The notes below the pieces were generated by a model. The model did not search any database and had not been told where the DNA came from. It saw nothing but the letters and a program-made list of their open reading frames with translations. From assembly GCA_036374175.1 (NCBI GenBank), contig DASUUH010000025.1:12673-76672 (forward strand): DNA of 64,000 nt, written 5' to 3'. Positions within the stretch are counted from its first letter, which is position 1; the number at the start of each line of letters is the position of its first letter. Shown piece by piece: positions 42,525 through 51,118 of this stretch. The position numbers and the translations under genes are program-made. The stretch comes from JASLBX01 sp036374175 (lineage in GTDB: Bacteria > Actinomycetota > Actinomycetes > Jiangellales > Jiangellaceae).

Positions 42525-43472
42525 TCAGCCTTTGCGCTTGAGGATCTCCTCGGTGGCCTTGGGCAGCACCTCGTGCAGGTCACCGACGACGCCGAAGTCG
42601 GCCATCGCGAAGATGGGTGCTTCGGGGTCTTTGTTGACCACGACGATGGTCTTGGAGGTCTGCATGCCCGCCCGGTGCTGGATGGCTCCGGAGATGCCGG
42701 CCGCTACATACAGCTGGGGCGAGACGGTGTGCCCGGTCTGGCCGACCTGGTAAGCGTGCGGGTACCAGCCGGAGTCCACGGCCGCGCGCGAGGCGCCGAC
42801 GGCCCCGCCGAGCGCGTCGGCCAGCGCCTCGACCGGCCCGAAGTCGCCGGCGGTGCCGCGGCCGCCGGAGACCACGATGGAGGCCTCGGCCAGTTCTGGG
42901 CGGCCGGTGGCCGCGCGCGGCTGCCGGTCGGTGATCTTCGCAGTCTTCGCGGCGTCCGAGATGGTGACCGCGACCTTTTCCTCGCCCGGGTTCGCCGGCG
43001 CCGGCTCCGGGGTGGCGGAGTTCGGCTTGACCGTGATGATCGGAGTGCCGTGGCCGACCCGCGCGGTGACCGTGTACCCGCCGGCGAACACCGCCTGCGT
43101 GGTGGTCAGATCTGCTGCCACGTCGACCGCGTCGGTGATGATGCCGGACTCGAGCTTGATCGCCAGCCGGGCGGCGATCTCGGTACCTTCCGGACTGGAG
43201 CCGATCAGCACCGCACCCGGCGACGCGGCCTGCGCGATCTGGGCCATTGCCTCGGCCTTCGGGGCCACCAGGTAGTCGGCGAACTCCGGCGCGTCAACGA
43301 CGTACACCTTGGTCGCGCCGTACTCGGCCAAGGTTTCCTTCGCCGCCTCGTAACCGGCGCCGAGGAAGACAGCCGCCGGCTCACCCGCGCGGCGCGCGAT
43401 CGTCAACAGCTCGGTCGTGGTCTTGCGGACCTCGCCGTCGACATGATCGACCAGAACAAGAATCTCTGCCAT
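42525..43472 (-). CDS. etfA: Electron transfer flavoprotein alpha subunit EtfA
   Basis: FAD-binding subunit of the ETF that takes electrons from acyl-CoA dehydrogenases. The 315-residue protein begins MAEILVLVDHVDGEV and has the C-terminal FAD-binding domain: IVVSGGRGTAGDF, GASRAAVDSGW, QVGQTGHTVSPQLYVAAGISG and HRAGMQTSKTIVVVNKDPEAP. It follows etfB by 14 bases, and the cysteine desulfurase gene starts 34 bases beyond its stop. Also called FixB in mycobacterial annotation. Confidence 0.97.
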   Translation of the reverse strand: MAEILVLVDHVDGEVRKTTTELLTIARRAGEPAAVFLGAGYEAAKETLAEYGATKVYVVDAPEFADYLVAPKAEAMAQIAQAASPGAVLIGSSPEGTEIAARLAIKLESGIITDAVDVAADLTTTQAVFAGGYTVTARVGHGTPIITVKPNSATPEPAPANPGEEKVAVTISDAAKTAKITDRQPRAATGRPELAEASIVVSGGRGTAGDFGPVEALADALGGAVGASRAAVDSGWYPHAYQVGQTGHTVSPQLYVAAGISGAIQHRAGMQTSKTIVVVNKDPEAPIFAMADFGVVGDLHEVLPKATEEILKRKG

Positions 43473-43486
43473 CGCTGCTCTTCCTC

Positions 43487-44266
43487 TCAGATGAACTTCT
43501 GCGCGGCCAGGAACTCAGCGAGCCGGTGCCCGCCGTCACCCTCGTCCGTGACGATCTCACCCTGGCTGCGCGGCGGCCGCTTGGTCACCTCGTTCACCAC
43601 CGACCAGGCCGCGGCCAGACCAACCGCCGCCGGCTCGACGCCGAGATCGGCCAGCGACCACGTTTCGACCGGCTTCTTCTTCGCGGCCATGATGCCCTTG
43701 AAGGACGGGTACCGCGGCTCGTTGATCTGATCGGTCACCGCCACGATGGCCGGCAATTGCGCCTTCACCGTCTCCGAGGCCACGTCACCGTCGCGCCGGC
43801 CAGACACCGATCCCTCGCTCACCGTCAGCTCGCCGACAAACCCGACATGCGGCAGATTCAGCCGCTCGGCCAGCATCGCCGGCACCACGCTCATTCCGCC
43901 GTCGGTGGAGGCCATGCCGGTCAACACGAGATCTACGTCGCCGATCTTCTCGATCGCCGCCGCCAGCACCGCCGAGGTGGCCACGGCGTCCGAGCCGTGC
44001 AACGCCTCGTCCACCACATGCACCCCTGAGTCCGCGCCCATCTGCAGACCCTTACGCACCGCCTCGGCCGCCTGTTCCGGTCCCATCGTCAGAACCACGA
44101 CCTCGGCCTCACCAGCGTCCGAAACCTTCAACGCCTCTTCGATCGCGTACTCGTCCAATTCCGACAAGATCCCGTCGACCCCAACCCGGTCGGTTGTCTT
44201 GTCCTCCATGAACCGACGATCCGCCGTCGCATCGGGAACATGCTTCACCAAAACAACGATCTTCAT
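43487..44266 (-). CDS. etfB: Electron transfer flavoprotein beta subunit EtfB
   Basis: AMP-binding partner of EtfA. The 259-residue product starts MKIVVLVKHVPDATADRRF and includes DEYAIEEALKVSDAGEAEVV, VLTMGPEQAAEAVRKGLQMG and the LTGMASTDGGMSVVPAML nucleotide-binding loop. The C-terminal arm ends LAEFLAAQKFI. The ATG at 44266 is the conserved start; AGGAGGG lies about 14 bases upstream. It is the first gene of etfB-etfA, probably extending into iscS-mnmA. Confidence 0.97.
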   Translation of the reverse strand: MKIVVLVKHVPDATADRRFMEDKTTDRVGVDGILSELDEYAIEEALKVSDAGEAEVVVLTMGPEQAAEAVRKGLQMGADSGVHVVDEALHGSDAVATSAVLAAAIEKIGDVDLVLTGMASTDGGMSVVPAMLAERLNLPHVGFVGELTVSEGSVSGRRDGDVASETVKAQLPAIVAVTDQINEPRYPSFKGIMAAKKKPVETWSLADLGVEPAAVGLAAAWSVVNEVTKRPPRSQGEIVTDEGDGGHRLAEFLAAQKFI

Positions 44267-44406
44267 GGCCGGGTGCCGACCCTCCTGTGCGGTTTCCTGG
44301 TGACGGGCGCGCGGCAGCACGCCCGCCCGTTGCGGGCTGACGCCAGCCTGCCATCTGCCCCGGCCCTACTCCGAACCGGGTGGCAGGTCGTCGTACACCA
44401 CTGATG

Positions 44407-44754
44407 TTACCCGCCAGTAACAATGTCGCGCAGCGAGGGCCCACCTAGTATCCCGCCGATGACTCTGCTGGTCTGAGCCCATGCCGCCCGATCGGATGCC
44501 AGGGCCGCCGCGCCTGCCGAAGTCACCTGGTACGTCCGGCGCTTTCGGCCCGACACCGTGCTCCACTTGCTGTCGAGGTAACCCAGCCGCTCCAGCCGGC
44601 GCAGTGCCGGGTACACCGTGCCGGTCGGCAGGTCCAGGTCGCCTCCGGACCGCTCGCGCAGCGCCTCGATGATGGCGTAGCCGTGCAGCGGCCGATCCTC
44701 GACCACGGACAGGATCAACGAATCCAGATGGCCGCGGAGCACATCTGCCCTCAT
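44407..44754 (-). CDS. Short PadR-family transcriptional regulator
   Basis: A 115-residue regulator comprising mainly the PadR winged helix: LDSLILSVVEDRPLHGYAII, PTGTVYPALRRLERLGYLDS and GRKRRTYQVTSAGAAAL, with a short C-terminal helix. A GTAG-N5-CTAC repeat at 44755-44767 abuts the start codon and might be its operator. It lies divergently from the GT4 glycosyltransferase gene, 87 bases apart, and may regulate it. Confidence 0.92.
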   Translation of the reverse strand: MRADVLRGHLDSLILSVVEDRPLHGYAIIEALRERSGGDLDLPTGTVYPALRRLERLGYLDSKWSTVSGRKRRTYQVTSAGAAALASDRAAWAQTSRVIGGILGGPSLRDIVTGG

Positions 44755-44841
44755 GTAGGCAGGCTACCTAGCCGCGCCGCGCCACGACGCGCCGCCGCCC
44801 GGTATCCCGATGCGAGCCGGCGCGGGTTAGCCTCGGGAGCG

Positions 44842-46086
44842 ATGCGCGTCCTCATGGTCAGTTGGGAGTACCCTCCCCTGGTCTACGGCGGGCTCGGTCG
44901 GCACGTCCACGGTCTCTCAGAGTCGCTGGTCGCCGACGGCCACGAAGTGACAGTGCTAACGCAGGCGTACCCCGGTGCGCCGGCAGAGGAGACTGTGCGC
45001 GGCGTACGCGTCCTCCGTGTCCGGTATGCCGGCGACCGCAGCAACTTCCCGCGGTGGGTGCGGGGCCTGAACCGGGTCCAAACCGGCGCCGGGCACACCT
45101 TGCTGGAGCGCTGGCAGCCCGATGTAATCCACGCCCACGACTGGGTAGCCGCCGAGGCCGGGATCGAACTGGCTACCGCGGCCGGCCGGCCGCTCGTCGC
45201 CACCATCCACGCCACTGAAGCCGGCCTGTGGAACGGCTGGATCACCTCGCCGCTGTCCCGTGCGCGCCACAACACCGAAGCTTGGATGGTCCGGGCGGCG
45301 ACGCAGACGATCGTGTGCTCTGAAGCGATGCGCGCCGAGGTCGCGGCCGCGCTGACGGTTTCGCCCGACGACCTGACCAAGGTGCACAACGCCGTCGACC
45401 CCGCAATGTGGCGCACGTCGTGCGGTGAGCGGGCCCGAGCGAGAGCGGCGCTGGGCATACCCTCCGCCACTCCCCTTGTCGTGCTGGCCGGCCGGATCGA
45501 GTGGGAGAAGGGCGGCGATGTCGCCGTCCGGGCGCTGCGGGCCATCCGCAACGCCCACCCAGGCACCCACCTGGTGCTGGCCGGCACCGGTAGCCGGCGG
45601 CCGACGCTGGAGAAGCTGGCTCGCGCCCACCGGGTCTTCCGCGCGGTCCGCTTCGTCGGTCACCTCGGCCAGCGCGAGTTGGCCGCGTTGCTCGGCACGG
45701 CCGACGTCGCGCTCGTGCCGAGCTCCTATGAGCCATTCGGCATGGTGGCCCTGGAGGCCGCTGCAGCCGGGACTCCGGTCGTAGCCGGGGCTGCGGGCGG
45801 GTTGCCCGAGGTCGTCACAACCGGTCAGACCGGATTACTCGTCCCACCGCGCGATGCCCGCGCGCTCGCCGCAGCGGTGGTGTCCGTGCTGGACGATTCC
45901 GAGCTGGCAACCCAACTGGTCAGCGCCGCCCAGCGGGACATCGAGGCACGTTTCGGGTGGCCGGTGGCGGCACGGGCGACCGAGAAGGTCTACGTCGAAG
46001 CCGTCGCCGATCCGCGGCCGCCACGGCGGCGGCCCACGGGTGTCCGGCCCGGCAATGTCTTCACCGGCGAGACGACCGGCCGCTGA
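44842..46086 (+). CDS. GT4 glycosyltransferase, glycogen synthase/alpha-glucosyltransferase type
   Basis: A 414-residue GT-B enzyme. The N-terminal acceptor domain has SWEYPPLVYGGLGRHVHGLS, the hallmark of glucan-forming GT4 enzymes, and VIHAHDWVAAEAG. The donor domain has LAGRIEWEKGGDVAVRA and the E-x7-E signature SSYEPFGMVALEAAAAGTPVV. Relatives include Rv3032 (methylglucose lipopolysaccharide glucan chain) and GlgM. No signal peptide or membrane helix, so cytosolic. Its 3' end overlaps the convergent acyltransferase gene by 97 bases. The donor (ADP- or UDP-glucose) is not determined. Confidence 0.9.
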   Translation: MRVLMVSWEYPPLVYGGLGRHVHGLSESLVADGHEVTVLTQAYPGAPAEETVRGVRVLRVRYAGDRSNFPRWVRGLNRVQTGAGHTLLERWQPDVIHAHDWVAAEAGIELATAAGRPLVATIHATEAGLWNGWITSPLSRARHNTEAWMVRAATQTIVCSEAMRAEVAAALTVSPDDLTKVHNAVDPAMWRTSCGERARARAALGIPSATPLVVLAGRIEWEKGGDVAVRALRAIRNAHPGTHLVLAGTGSRRPTLEKLARAHRVFRAVRFVGHLGQRELAALLGTADVALVPSSYEPFGMVALEAAAAGTPVVAGAAGGLPEVVTTGQTGLLVPPRDARALAAAVVSVLDDSELATQLVSAAQRDIEARFGWPVAARATEKVYVEAVADPRPPRRRPTGVRPGNVFTGETTGR

Positions 46087-46727
46087 TTAGCCTGCCGCTT
46101 CGTGCGGCTTTTGAGCACCTTCGCGGGCACGCCACCGGCGACGCTGTAGGCCGGCACGTCGGCCCGGACGACCGCATGGGCGGCGAGCACACAACCGCGA
46201 CCGACGACCGTGCCCCGAAGGACGGACACCTTCACCCCGATCCAGCAGTCCGGCCCGATTCTGACCGGCGACTTGACGATGCCCTGATCCTTTATCGGCT
46301 TGTTCAAATCGTCGAACCGGTGGTCGAAGTCCGTGATGTACACCCAGTCGGCAATCAGCGTCGCCGTCCCGATCTCCACGTCGAGGTAACAGTTCACGGT
46401 GTTGTGGCGACCGAAGACGACCTTGTCGCCGATGCGAAGTGTCCCCTCATGCGCACGCAGGGCCGTCCCATCCCCGATATGCACCCACTTACCGAGCACG
46501 ACACGCCCATACCCCGGGCGCCCCTCGACCTCCACCCGCCGGCCGAGGAACACCATCCCCTCGGTGACGACTTCGGGATGCCGCAGCCGGAGCAGGATCA
46601 GCCGCCAGTACCGGACCAGGTAGTACGGCGTCCACGCGCGGCGCTGGACGACCCAGCGGAGATTCTCCAGCGTCAGGTACCGGGCCTGCCGAGGATCGCG
46701 ATCTCGCCGAAGCGGCACGCCGCCCAC
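45990..46727 (-). CDS. Left-handed beta-helix (hexapeptide) acyltransferase
   Basis: A 245-residue enzyme of the WbbJ/maltose-acetyltransferase type. A helical N-terminus (ENLRWVVQRRAWTPYYLVRY) precedes hexapeptide turns such as VVLGKWVHIGDG, LRIGDKVVFGRHNTVNCY, SPVRIGPDCWIGVKVSVLRG and TVVGRGCVLAAHAVV, with the catalytic His likely in DFDHRFDD. The GTG at 46727 starts one base after the upstream methyltransferase stop. Its position beside a GT4 gene matches Rv3034c near Rv3032, which is proposed to acylate methylglucose lipopolysaccharide. The last 32 codons overlap the GT4 gene on the other strand. Confidence 0.85.
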   Translation of the reverse strand: MGGVPLRRDRDPRQARYLTLENLRWVVQRRAWTPYYLVRYWRLILLRLRHPEVVTEGMVFLGRRVEVEGRPGYGRVVLGKWVHIGDGTALRAHEGTLRIGDKVVFGRHNTVNCYLDVEIGTATLIADWVYITDFDHRFDDLNKPIKDQGIVKSPVRIGPDCWIGVKVSVLRGTVVGRGCVLAAHAVVRADVPAYSVAGGVPAKVLKSRTKRQANQRPVVSPVKTLPGRTPVGRRRGGRGSATAST

Positions 46728-46728
46728 C

Positions 46729-47658
46729 CTACGGGCGCCGGCCGGTGACCGAGACGTTGTAGTACAGCTGGTCCGGGACGACCCTGGACAGCACGCGGTC
46801 CAGGGCGGACAGGCGCTGCCACGACTTGTACGCGAACATCGCCCAACGCCAGCCGAGCCGGTCAGGATTGACAGCGGCCTCGAAGGTACGGACAGGCCAG
46901 CCGAACCAGGCCGCGGTGAGCTCTTCGGTGGTCGTTCGGACGTCCGCCGCCCCGGCCCGCTCGACAGTGCGGGCCAGCTCGCGGGGGTCGAAGGTGTGCA
47001 GGTCGACGACCGATTCAAGAGCGGCGGCCTGCGACGACTCGTCCAGCTCCGGCTGCGGCCGGGCCCAGCGGTCCTTGAGCGGAGGCAGGTGGGTTATCCG
47101 CGTTGCGGCCCACCAGGTGGCGCGCGACAAGCGGCGCGCGACGAAGTCGCCGTACCGGGTCGGCTCGCCGCAGATCACGACCCGTCCGCCCGGCTTGAGC
47201 ACCCGCAGCATCTCTCCGAACGCCTGCTCGACGTCCGGCAGATGGTGGATGACGGCATGGCCGACGACGATGTCGAACGTCCCGTCGTCGTACGGCAGTT
47301 GCTCGGCGTCGGCGGTCCTGCCCTCGATCGTGAAGCCGAGTTGCCTGGCGTTGCGCTTGGCCGCCTCGACCATGCCCGGCGAGATGTCCGTCACGTGCAC
47401 CTCGTCGAGCACACCGGCCTGCCGGAGGTTCAACGAGAAGAAGCCGGTGCCTGCCCCGATCTCGAGCGCCTTGCCGTATGGCCAGCCCTCCCGGTCGGCG
47501 ATCGCAACGAACCGGTCTCGGGCGTAGTCGATGCAGCGCTGGTCGAACGAGATGGACCACTTCTCGTCGTAGGTGTCGGATTCCCAGTCGTGGTAGAGCA
47601 CCTGTGCGAGCTTGGTGTCGTGCCAGGCCCGCTCGACGTCCTGCCGGTCAGCGGCCAC
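46729..47658 (-). CDS. Class I SAM-dependent methyltransferase, candidate sugar O-methyltransferase
   Basis: A 309-residue methyltransferase. Motif I is ALEIGAGTGFFSLNLRQAG near residues 64-82, followed by VHVTDISPGMVEAAKRNA, TADAEQLPYDDGTFDIVVGH and HHLPDVEQAFGEMLRVLKPGG. The start overlaps the enoyl-CoA hydratase stop by 11 bases, and the acyltransferase starts 1 base beyond its stop. The neighbourhood resembles Rv3037c-Rv3039c in M. tuberculosis, where such enzymes are associated with methylglucose lipopolysaccharide. The substrate is inferred from this context only. Confidence 0.87.
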   Translation of the reverse strand: MAADRQDVERAWHDTKLAQVLYHDWESDTYDEKWSISFDQRCIDYARDRFVAIADREGWPYGKALEIGAGTGFFSLNLRQAGVLDEVHVTDISPGMVEAAKRNARQLGFTIEGRTADAEQLPYDDGTFDIVVGHAVIHHLPDVEQAFGEMLRVLKPGGRVVICGEPTRYGDFVARRLSRATWWAATRITHLPPLKDRWARPQPELDESSQAAALESVVDLHTFDPRELARTVERAGAADVRTTTEELTAAWFGWPVRTFEAAVNPDRLGWRWAMFAYKSWQRLSALDRVLSRVVPDQLYYNVSVTGRRP

Positions 47659-48424
47659 GGAACTGCGCCTTACCCGGGCCGTTCTGGACGAACGAGTCCA
47701 TGCCGATCACGCGGTCCTCAGTGGCAAACAGGCTGGCGAACTGCTGCCGCTCGATTTCCAGGCCGGTGTCGAGGTCCGACTCGATGCCACGGTCGATAGC
47801 CTCCTTGGCCGCCCGGAGTGCGTACGCGGGTCCGTTCGCGAACTGGGATGCCCATTTGACGGCCGCCGGGTATACCTCGTCCGGCGCGACGACCTGGTCG
47901 ACGAGGCCGACCGCCAGCGCTTCATCGGCGCCGACGAAGCGGCCGGTGTAGATGATGTCCTTCGCCTTGGCCGGGCCGACGAGGCGGCTGAGCCGCTGGG
48001 TGCCGCCCGCGCCGGGGATGACGCCGAGAAGCATCTCCGGCTGGCCCAGTTTGGCGTTGTCGCCGGCGATCCTGCGGTCGCAGGCCAGCGCCAGTTCGCA
48101 GCCGCCGCCGAGCGCGTAGCCGGTGATCGCGGCGACGGTCGGCTTCGGGATCCGCGCGACGGCAGTGAATGCCGCCTGCAGCGCGGTCGACCGGTCGACC
48201 ATGTCGGTGTACGACCAGGCCGCCATCTCCTTGATGTCCGCGCCGGCCGCGAATACCTTCTCGCCGCCGTAGACGACCACCGCGCGAACGTCCTTGCGGG
48301 TGGTGGCCTCCTGGGCGGCCTCGAGCAGGACGTCCTGCACCTCGGCGTTGAGGGCGTTCATCGGCGGGCGGTCCAGCCGGATCGTCCCGATCGCGTTCTC
48401 GACCTCGAGCGTCACGAAGTTCAT
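47648..48424 (-). CDS. Enoyl-CoA hydratase/isomerase
   Basis: A 258-residue crotonase-family enzyme of fatty-acid beta-oxidation. The CoA and oxyanion-hole blocks KVFAAGADIKEMAAW and GYALGGGCELALACD are present. The catalytic glutamates lie in CELALACD and GQPEMLLGVIPGAGGTQRL, both kept in true hydratases. The ATG at 48424 is chosen. It heads a three-gene operon with the methyltransferase and acyltransferase. Its mycobacterial positional counterpart is echA17 (Rv3039c). Confidence 0.93.
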   Translation of the reverse strand: MNFVTLEVENAIGTIRLDRPPMNALNAEVQDVLLEAAQEATTRKDVRAVVVYGGEKVFAAGADIKEMAAWSYTDMVDRSTALQAAFTAVARIPKPTVAAITGYALGGGCELALACDRRIAGDNAKLGQPEMLLGVIPGAGGTQRLSRLVGPAKAKDIIYTGRFVGADEALAVGLVDQVVAPDEVYPAAVKWASQFANGPAYALRAAKEAIDRGIESDLDTGLEIERQQFASLFATEDRVIGMDSFVQNGPGKAQFRGR

Positions 48425-48531
48425 GGCGCGGAGCCTAACCGGCCGCCGCGGCCGACCGTCAATCGCCGCGCTCCGCCGTGGCCGCCGACCAACATTTCGC
48501 ACGGCCCGTGCGTCATGTCACCGTGAGGACG

Positions 48532-49050
48532 ATGCACGAGGAGTTCGCCGATTGGTACGGCGCGCTGTGGCCGAGGGTGCTGCGCGCCGTAACCATCGCC
48601 GTCGGTGATCGGGACCTCGCCGAGGAAGCCACCGCGGAGGCGTTCGCCCGGGCGCTCGCCCGCTGGCCTGGTCCGGCGAAGCTGCACTCGCCGGCCGCCT
48701 GGCTGCACAAGGTGGCGGTCAACGAGGTGCGGACCCGGTGGCGGCGGTCGCGACTGGAGCATCGAGCACTCGAACGGCTGCGGGCGCACCCCCAACACCA
48801 CACGGTCAGCCCCGAGCTCCGGGACGACGCCCTGTGGTCCGCTGTTGCCGCCCTGCCAGATCGGGCTCGGCAAATGGTGGCCCTGCGTTACGTGCTTGAT
48901 CTGCCGGAGGCCGAGATCGCCAGCATGCTCGGCGTCACCCGCGGCACGGTCGCGTCCACGCTGAGCAAGGCGCGCCAGCAGCTGAACTCCGTCCTCGCTC
49001 CCAGCCGGTCCGAGCCGGCGCCCACCGCAATCCGCGAGGAGATGTCGTGA
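48532..49050 (+). CDS. ECF-type RNA polymerase sigma factor
   Basis: A 172-residue sigma factor with region 2 (RVLRAVTIAVGDRDLAEEAT, AFARALARWPGPAKLHSPAAW) and region 4 (LPDRARQMVALRYVLDLPEA, IASMLGVTRGTVASTLSKAR). The -35 recognition helix is the last segment. The ATG at 48532 has GTGAGGAC upstream. The stop overlaps the GTG of the following membrane protein gene by four bases. This tight coupling is the usual layout of a sigma factor and its inhibitor. Confidence 0.93.
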   Translation: MHEEFADWYGALWPRVLRAVTIAVGDRDLAEEATAEAFARALARWPGPAKLHSPAAWLHKVAVNEVRTRWRRSRLEHRALERLRAHPQHHTVSPELRDDALWSAVAALPDRARQMVALRYVLDLPEAEIASMLGVTRGTVASTLSKARQQLNSVLAPSRSEPAPTAIREEMS

Positions 49051-50165
49051 CGAACTTCGAAGATCCCCTGGCCCGGGCGCTCCGCGAGGTGCCCACCAAT
49101 GGCCAGCGTCCCCTTGAACTTATCGAACGCCGCGCCCGCACCATCCGCCACCGCCGCCGCGCGACCGTCGCCGGTATCTCTCTCATGGCGGCCGTCGGTG
49201 TTGCCTTTCCCTCGCTTGCGACGACCGTCGGCGGCCTGACCAACGACGTCGAACCAGATGCTGCCGCTACCACTGACTCGGCCCCTGCCTGCGACTCCTT
49301 GACGAGCGAGCAGCAAGGCGACTTCCTGACCCTCACGGAAGTCCCGGACCAGATGCGACTCCTGTGGACGCAGGGCGCCCCGCCGCCCACGGAGGGGAAC
49401 TTGGTCGACTTCAGCGACACTGAAGCGACCGTCACCGACCGCACTCCGAAAGATTGCGTCATTCCGGACGCCCCGCACACCGACGACGAGCTGGCCGAAG
49501 TGCGGCTGTTCGATGTCGAGAACAACGTGGTAACACGCATGGTCTCGGTCTCCGGGCCGAGTCCCGATGCACCCCAGGCGTACCACGGCCACAGAGTCAT
49601 CGAGACGGCGGTCGGCCCGCTCGTGCTCAGCGCCGCCCGCTACGACCGACAGCAAGCGGTATGGCCCGCCGAAAACGACGGAGGCTACTGGGTCAGCTGG
49701 ATTCACGGCGAAATAGGCGATGCCGAACTGATCGAGATGGCCGAATCCGTGACGCTCGGCAATGGCAGGGTTGATATTTCGACGTGGTCCGGCGCCACTG
49801 ACCGCACAGTCATCCTGCAGGCCAGCGACCTTGAACCTGACCCCGATGACACCTTGACCTCGTTCAACCTCACAGGCGGGCCGCTTAGCCTTTGGGCTTG
49901 GCAGGGTCCGTTCTCTGGGGTTGCCCACTGGGACGACGTGGATGTTGGTGACCAGCTTGTCGACATCAACGGCCAGCCAGGCGTGTTGAGGACCGGTCCT
50001 TCGGGGCAGCTCCGCTGGGTGACGAGCGATGGGGTACTCGTCCAGCTGAACCACACGGGCCGGGACGGGCAGGAGAACCTGCTCGCCATCGCCCGCAGTG
50101 TCCAACCCGTGCCCGCCGACGACGAGCGCCTTACCGCCGTCTGGCAGGAAGAGCCTGACGAGTAG
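49047..50165 (+). CDS. Membrane-anchored probable anti-sigma partner
   Basis: A 372-residue protein with about 40 basic cytosolic residues, one transmembrane helix (ATVAGISLMAAVGVAFPSLA) and a large extracellular domain of about 305 residues rich in Asp and Thr. There is no HxxxCxxC zinc anti-sigma motif, so it does not belong to the classic ZAS group. Assignment as sigma regulator rests on the four-base overlap with the ECF gene and the topology. The extracellular domain is not recognised. Confidence 0.65.
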   Translation: MTNFEDPLARALREVPTNGQRPLELIERRARTIRHRRRATVAGISLMAAVGVAFPSLATTVGGLTNDVEPDAAATTDSAPACDSLTSEQQGDFLTLTEVPDQMRLLWTQGAPPPTEGNLVDFSDTEATVTDRTPKDCVIPDAPHTDDELAEVRLFDVENNVVTRMVSVSGPSPDAPQAYHGHRVIETAVGPLVLSAARYDRQQAVWPAENDGGYWVSWIHGEIGDAELIEMAESVTLGNGRVDISTWSGATDRTVILQASDLEPDPDDTLTSFNLTGGPLSLWAWQGPFSGVAHWDDVDVGDQLVDINGQPGVLRTGPSGQLRWVTSDGVLVQLNHTGRDGQENLLAIARSVQPVPADDERLTAVWQEEPDE

Positions 50166-50245
50166 ACCGCCCCGAAGGTAGCCGGTCCGGTCGAGTCAGC
50201 CGAGCCAACGCCACCAGCGCACGATCGGCAAGTAAGTTGGTGGCC

Positions 50246-51118
50246 ATGGAGCGACGCAGACTCGGCCGGATCGGCCACGAGAGTTCCGTCCTGATCTACG
50301 GCGGGGCCGCCCTGTCCGACGTGACGCAGGACGTCGCCGACGCCTCCATCAACGAGGCGATCGCCGCCGGCATCAACCATTTCGACACGGCCGCGGACTA
50401 CGGCGACTCCGAGCTGCGGCTCGGCGCGGTCATGCCCAACATCCGTGACCAGATCTTCCTAGCCACCAAGACCGGGCAACGCGATAGCGAGGCCGCCTGG
50501 CGCCAGATCAACATGTCCCTGGAACGGCTGCAGACCGACCACGTCGACCTGCTCCAGCTGCACGCGATCGGCCACCGCGCCGAACTCGACGCCGCCACCG
50601 GGTCAGACGGCGCCCTGCACGCGGCCATCCGCGCGCAGGAAGAAGGGCTCGTCGGCGCCGTCGGCATCACCGGACACGGCCACGAAGCGCCGGCGACCCA
50701 CCTCGAGGCACTCAAGCGGTACCCGTTCGCCACCGTCCTCACCCCGCTCAACCCGGTGCTCGCCCGCGACGCCAACTACCTGAACGCGTACGAGGCGCTC
50801 GTCGACGAAGTCGAGTACCAGGATGCCGGCCTCATGATCATCAAGGCGGTGGCCAAGCAGAACTGGCCAGACCTGGCTGCGAAGACCTACACCACCTGGT
50901 ACGAGCCGTTCGACCAACAGCACCAGATCACCGCGGCCGTCGCCTGGGTGCTGGATCACCAGGAGGCTACCGGCATTGCCACCCCGAGTGACGTCCGGCT
51001 GCTTTCGCTGATGATCCAAGCCGAGCAGGAGCGTCACGCGCTCGACGCCAACACCGCCGAGGGCGTGCTGAGCGCCGAACCGGTGTATTCGTCGCCGTTC
51101 ATCGACATGCCGTTCTGA
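50246..51118 (+). CDS. Aldo/keto reductase
   Basis: A 290-residue oxidoreductase. The catalytic tetrad is present: Asp and Tyr in FDTAADYGDSELRLG, Lys in FLATKTGQRD, and His in LLQLHAIGH. The barrel continues with VGAVGITGHGH, but the typical C-terminal NADPH-binding loop is shortened. The last 90 residues diverge from classical members, and relatives may lack standard activity. The ATG at 50246 is preferred over a GTG three codons upstream. Its stop directly abuts the glgX start, suggesting co-transcription with glucan debranching. Confidence 0.88.
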   Translation: MERRRLGRIGHESSVLIYGGAALSDVTQDVADASINEAIAAGINHFDTAADYGDSELRLGAVMPNIRDQIFLATKTGQRDSEAAWRQINMSLERLQTDHVDLLQLHAIGHRAELDAATGSDGALHAAIRAQEEGLVGAVGITGHGHEAPATHLEALKRYPFATVLTPLNPVLARDANYLNAYEALVDEVEYQDAGLMIIKAVAKQNWPDLAAKTYTTWYEPFDQQHQITAAVAWVLDHQEATGIATPSDVRLLSLMIQAEQERHALDANTAEGVLSAEPVYSSPFIDMPF

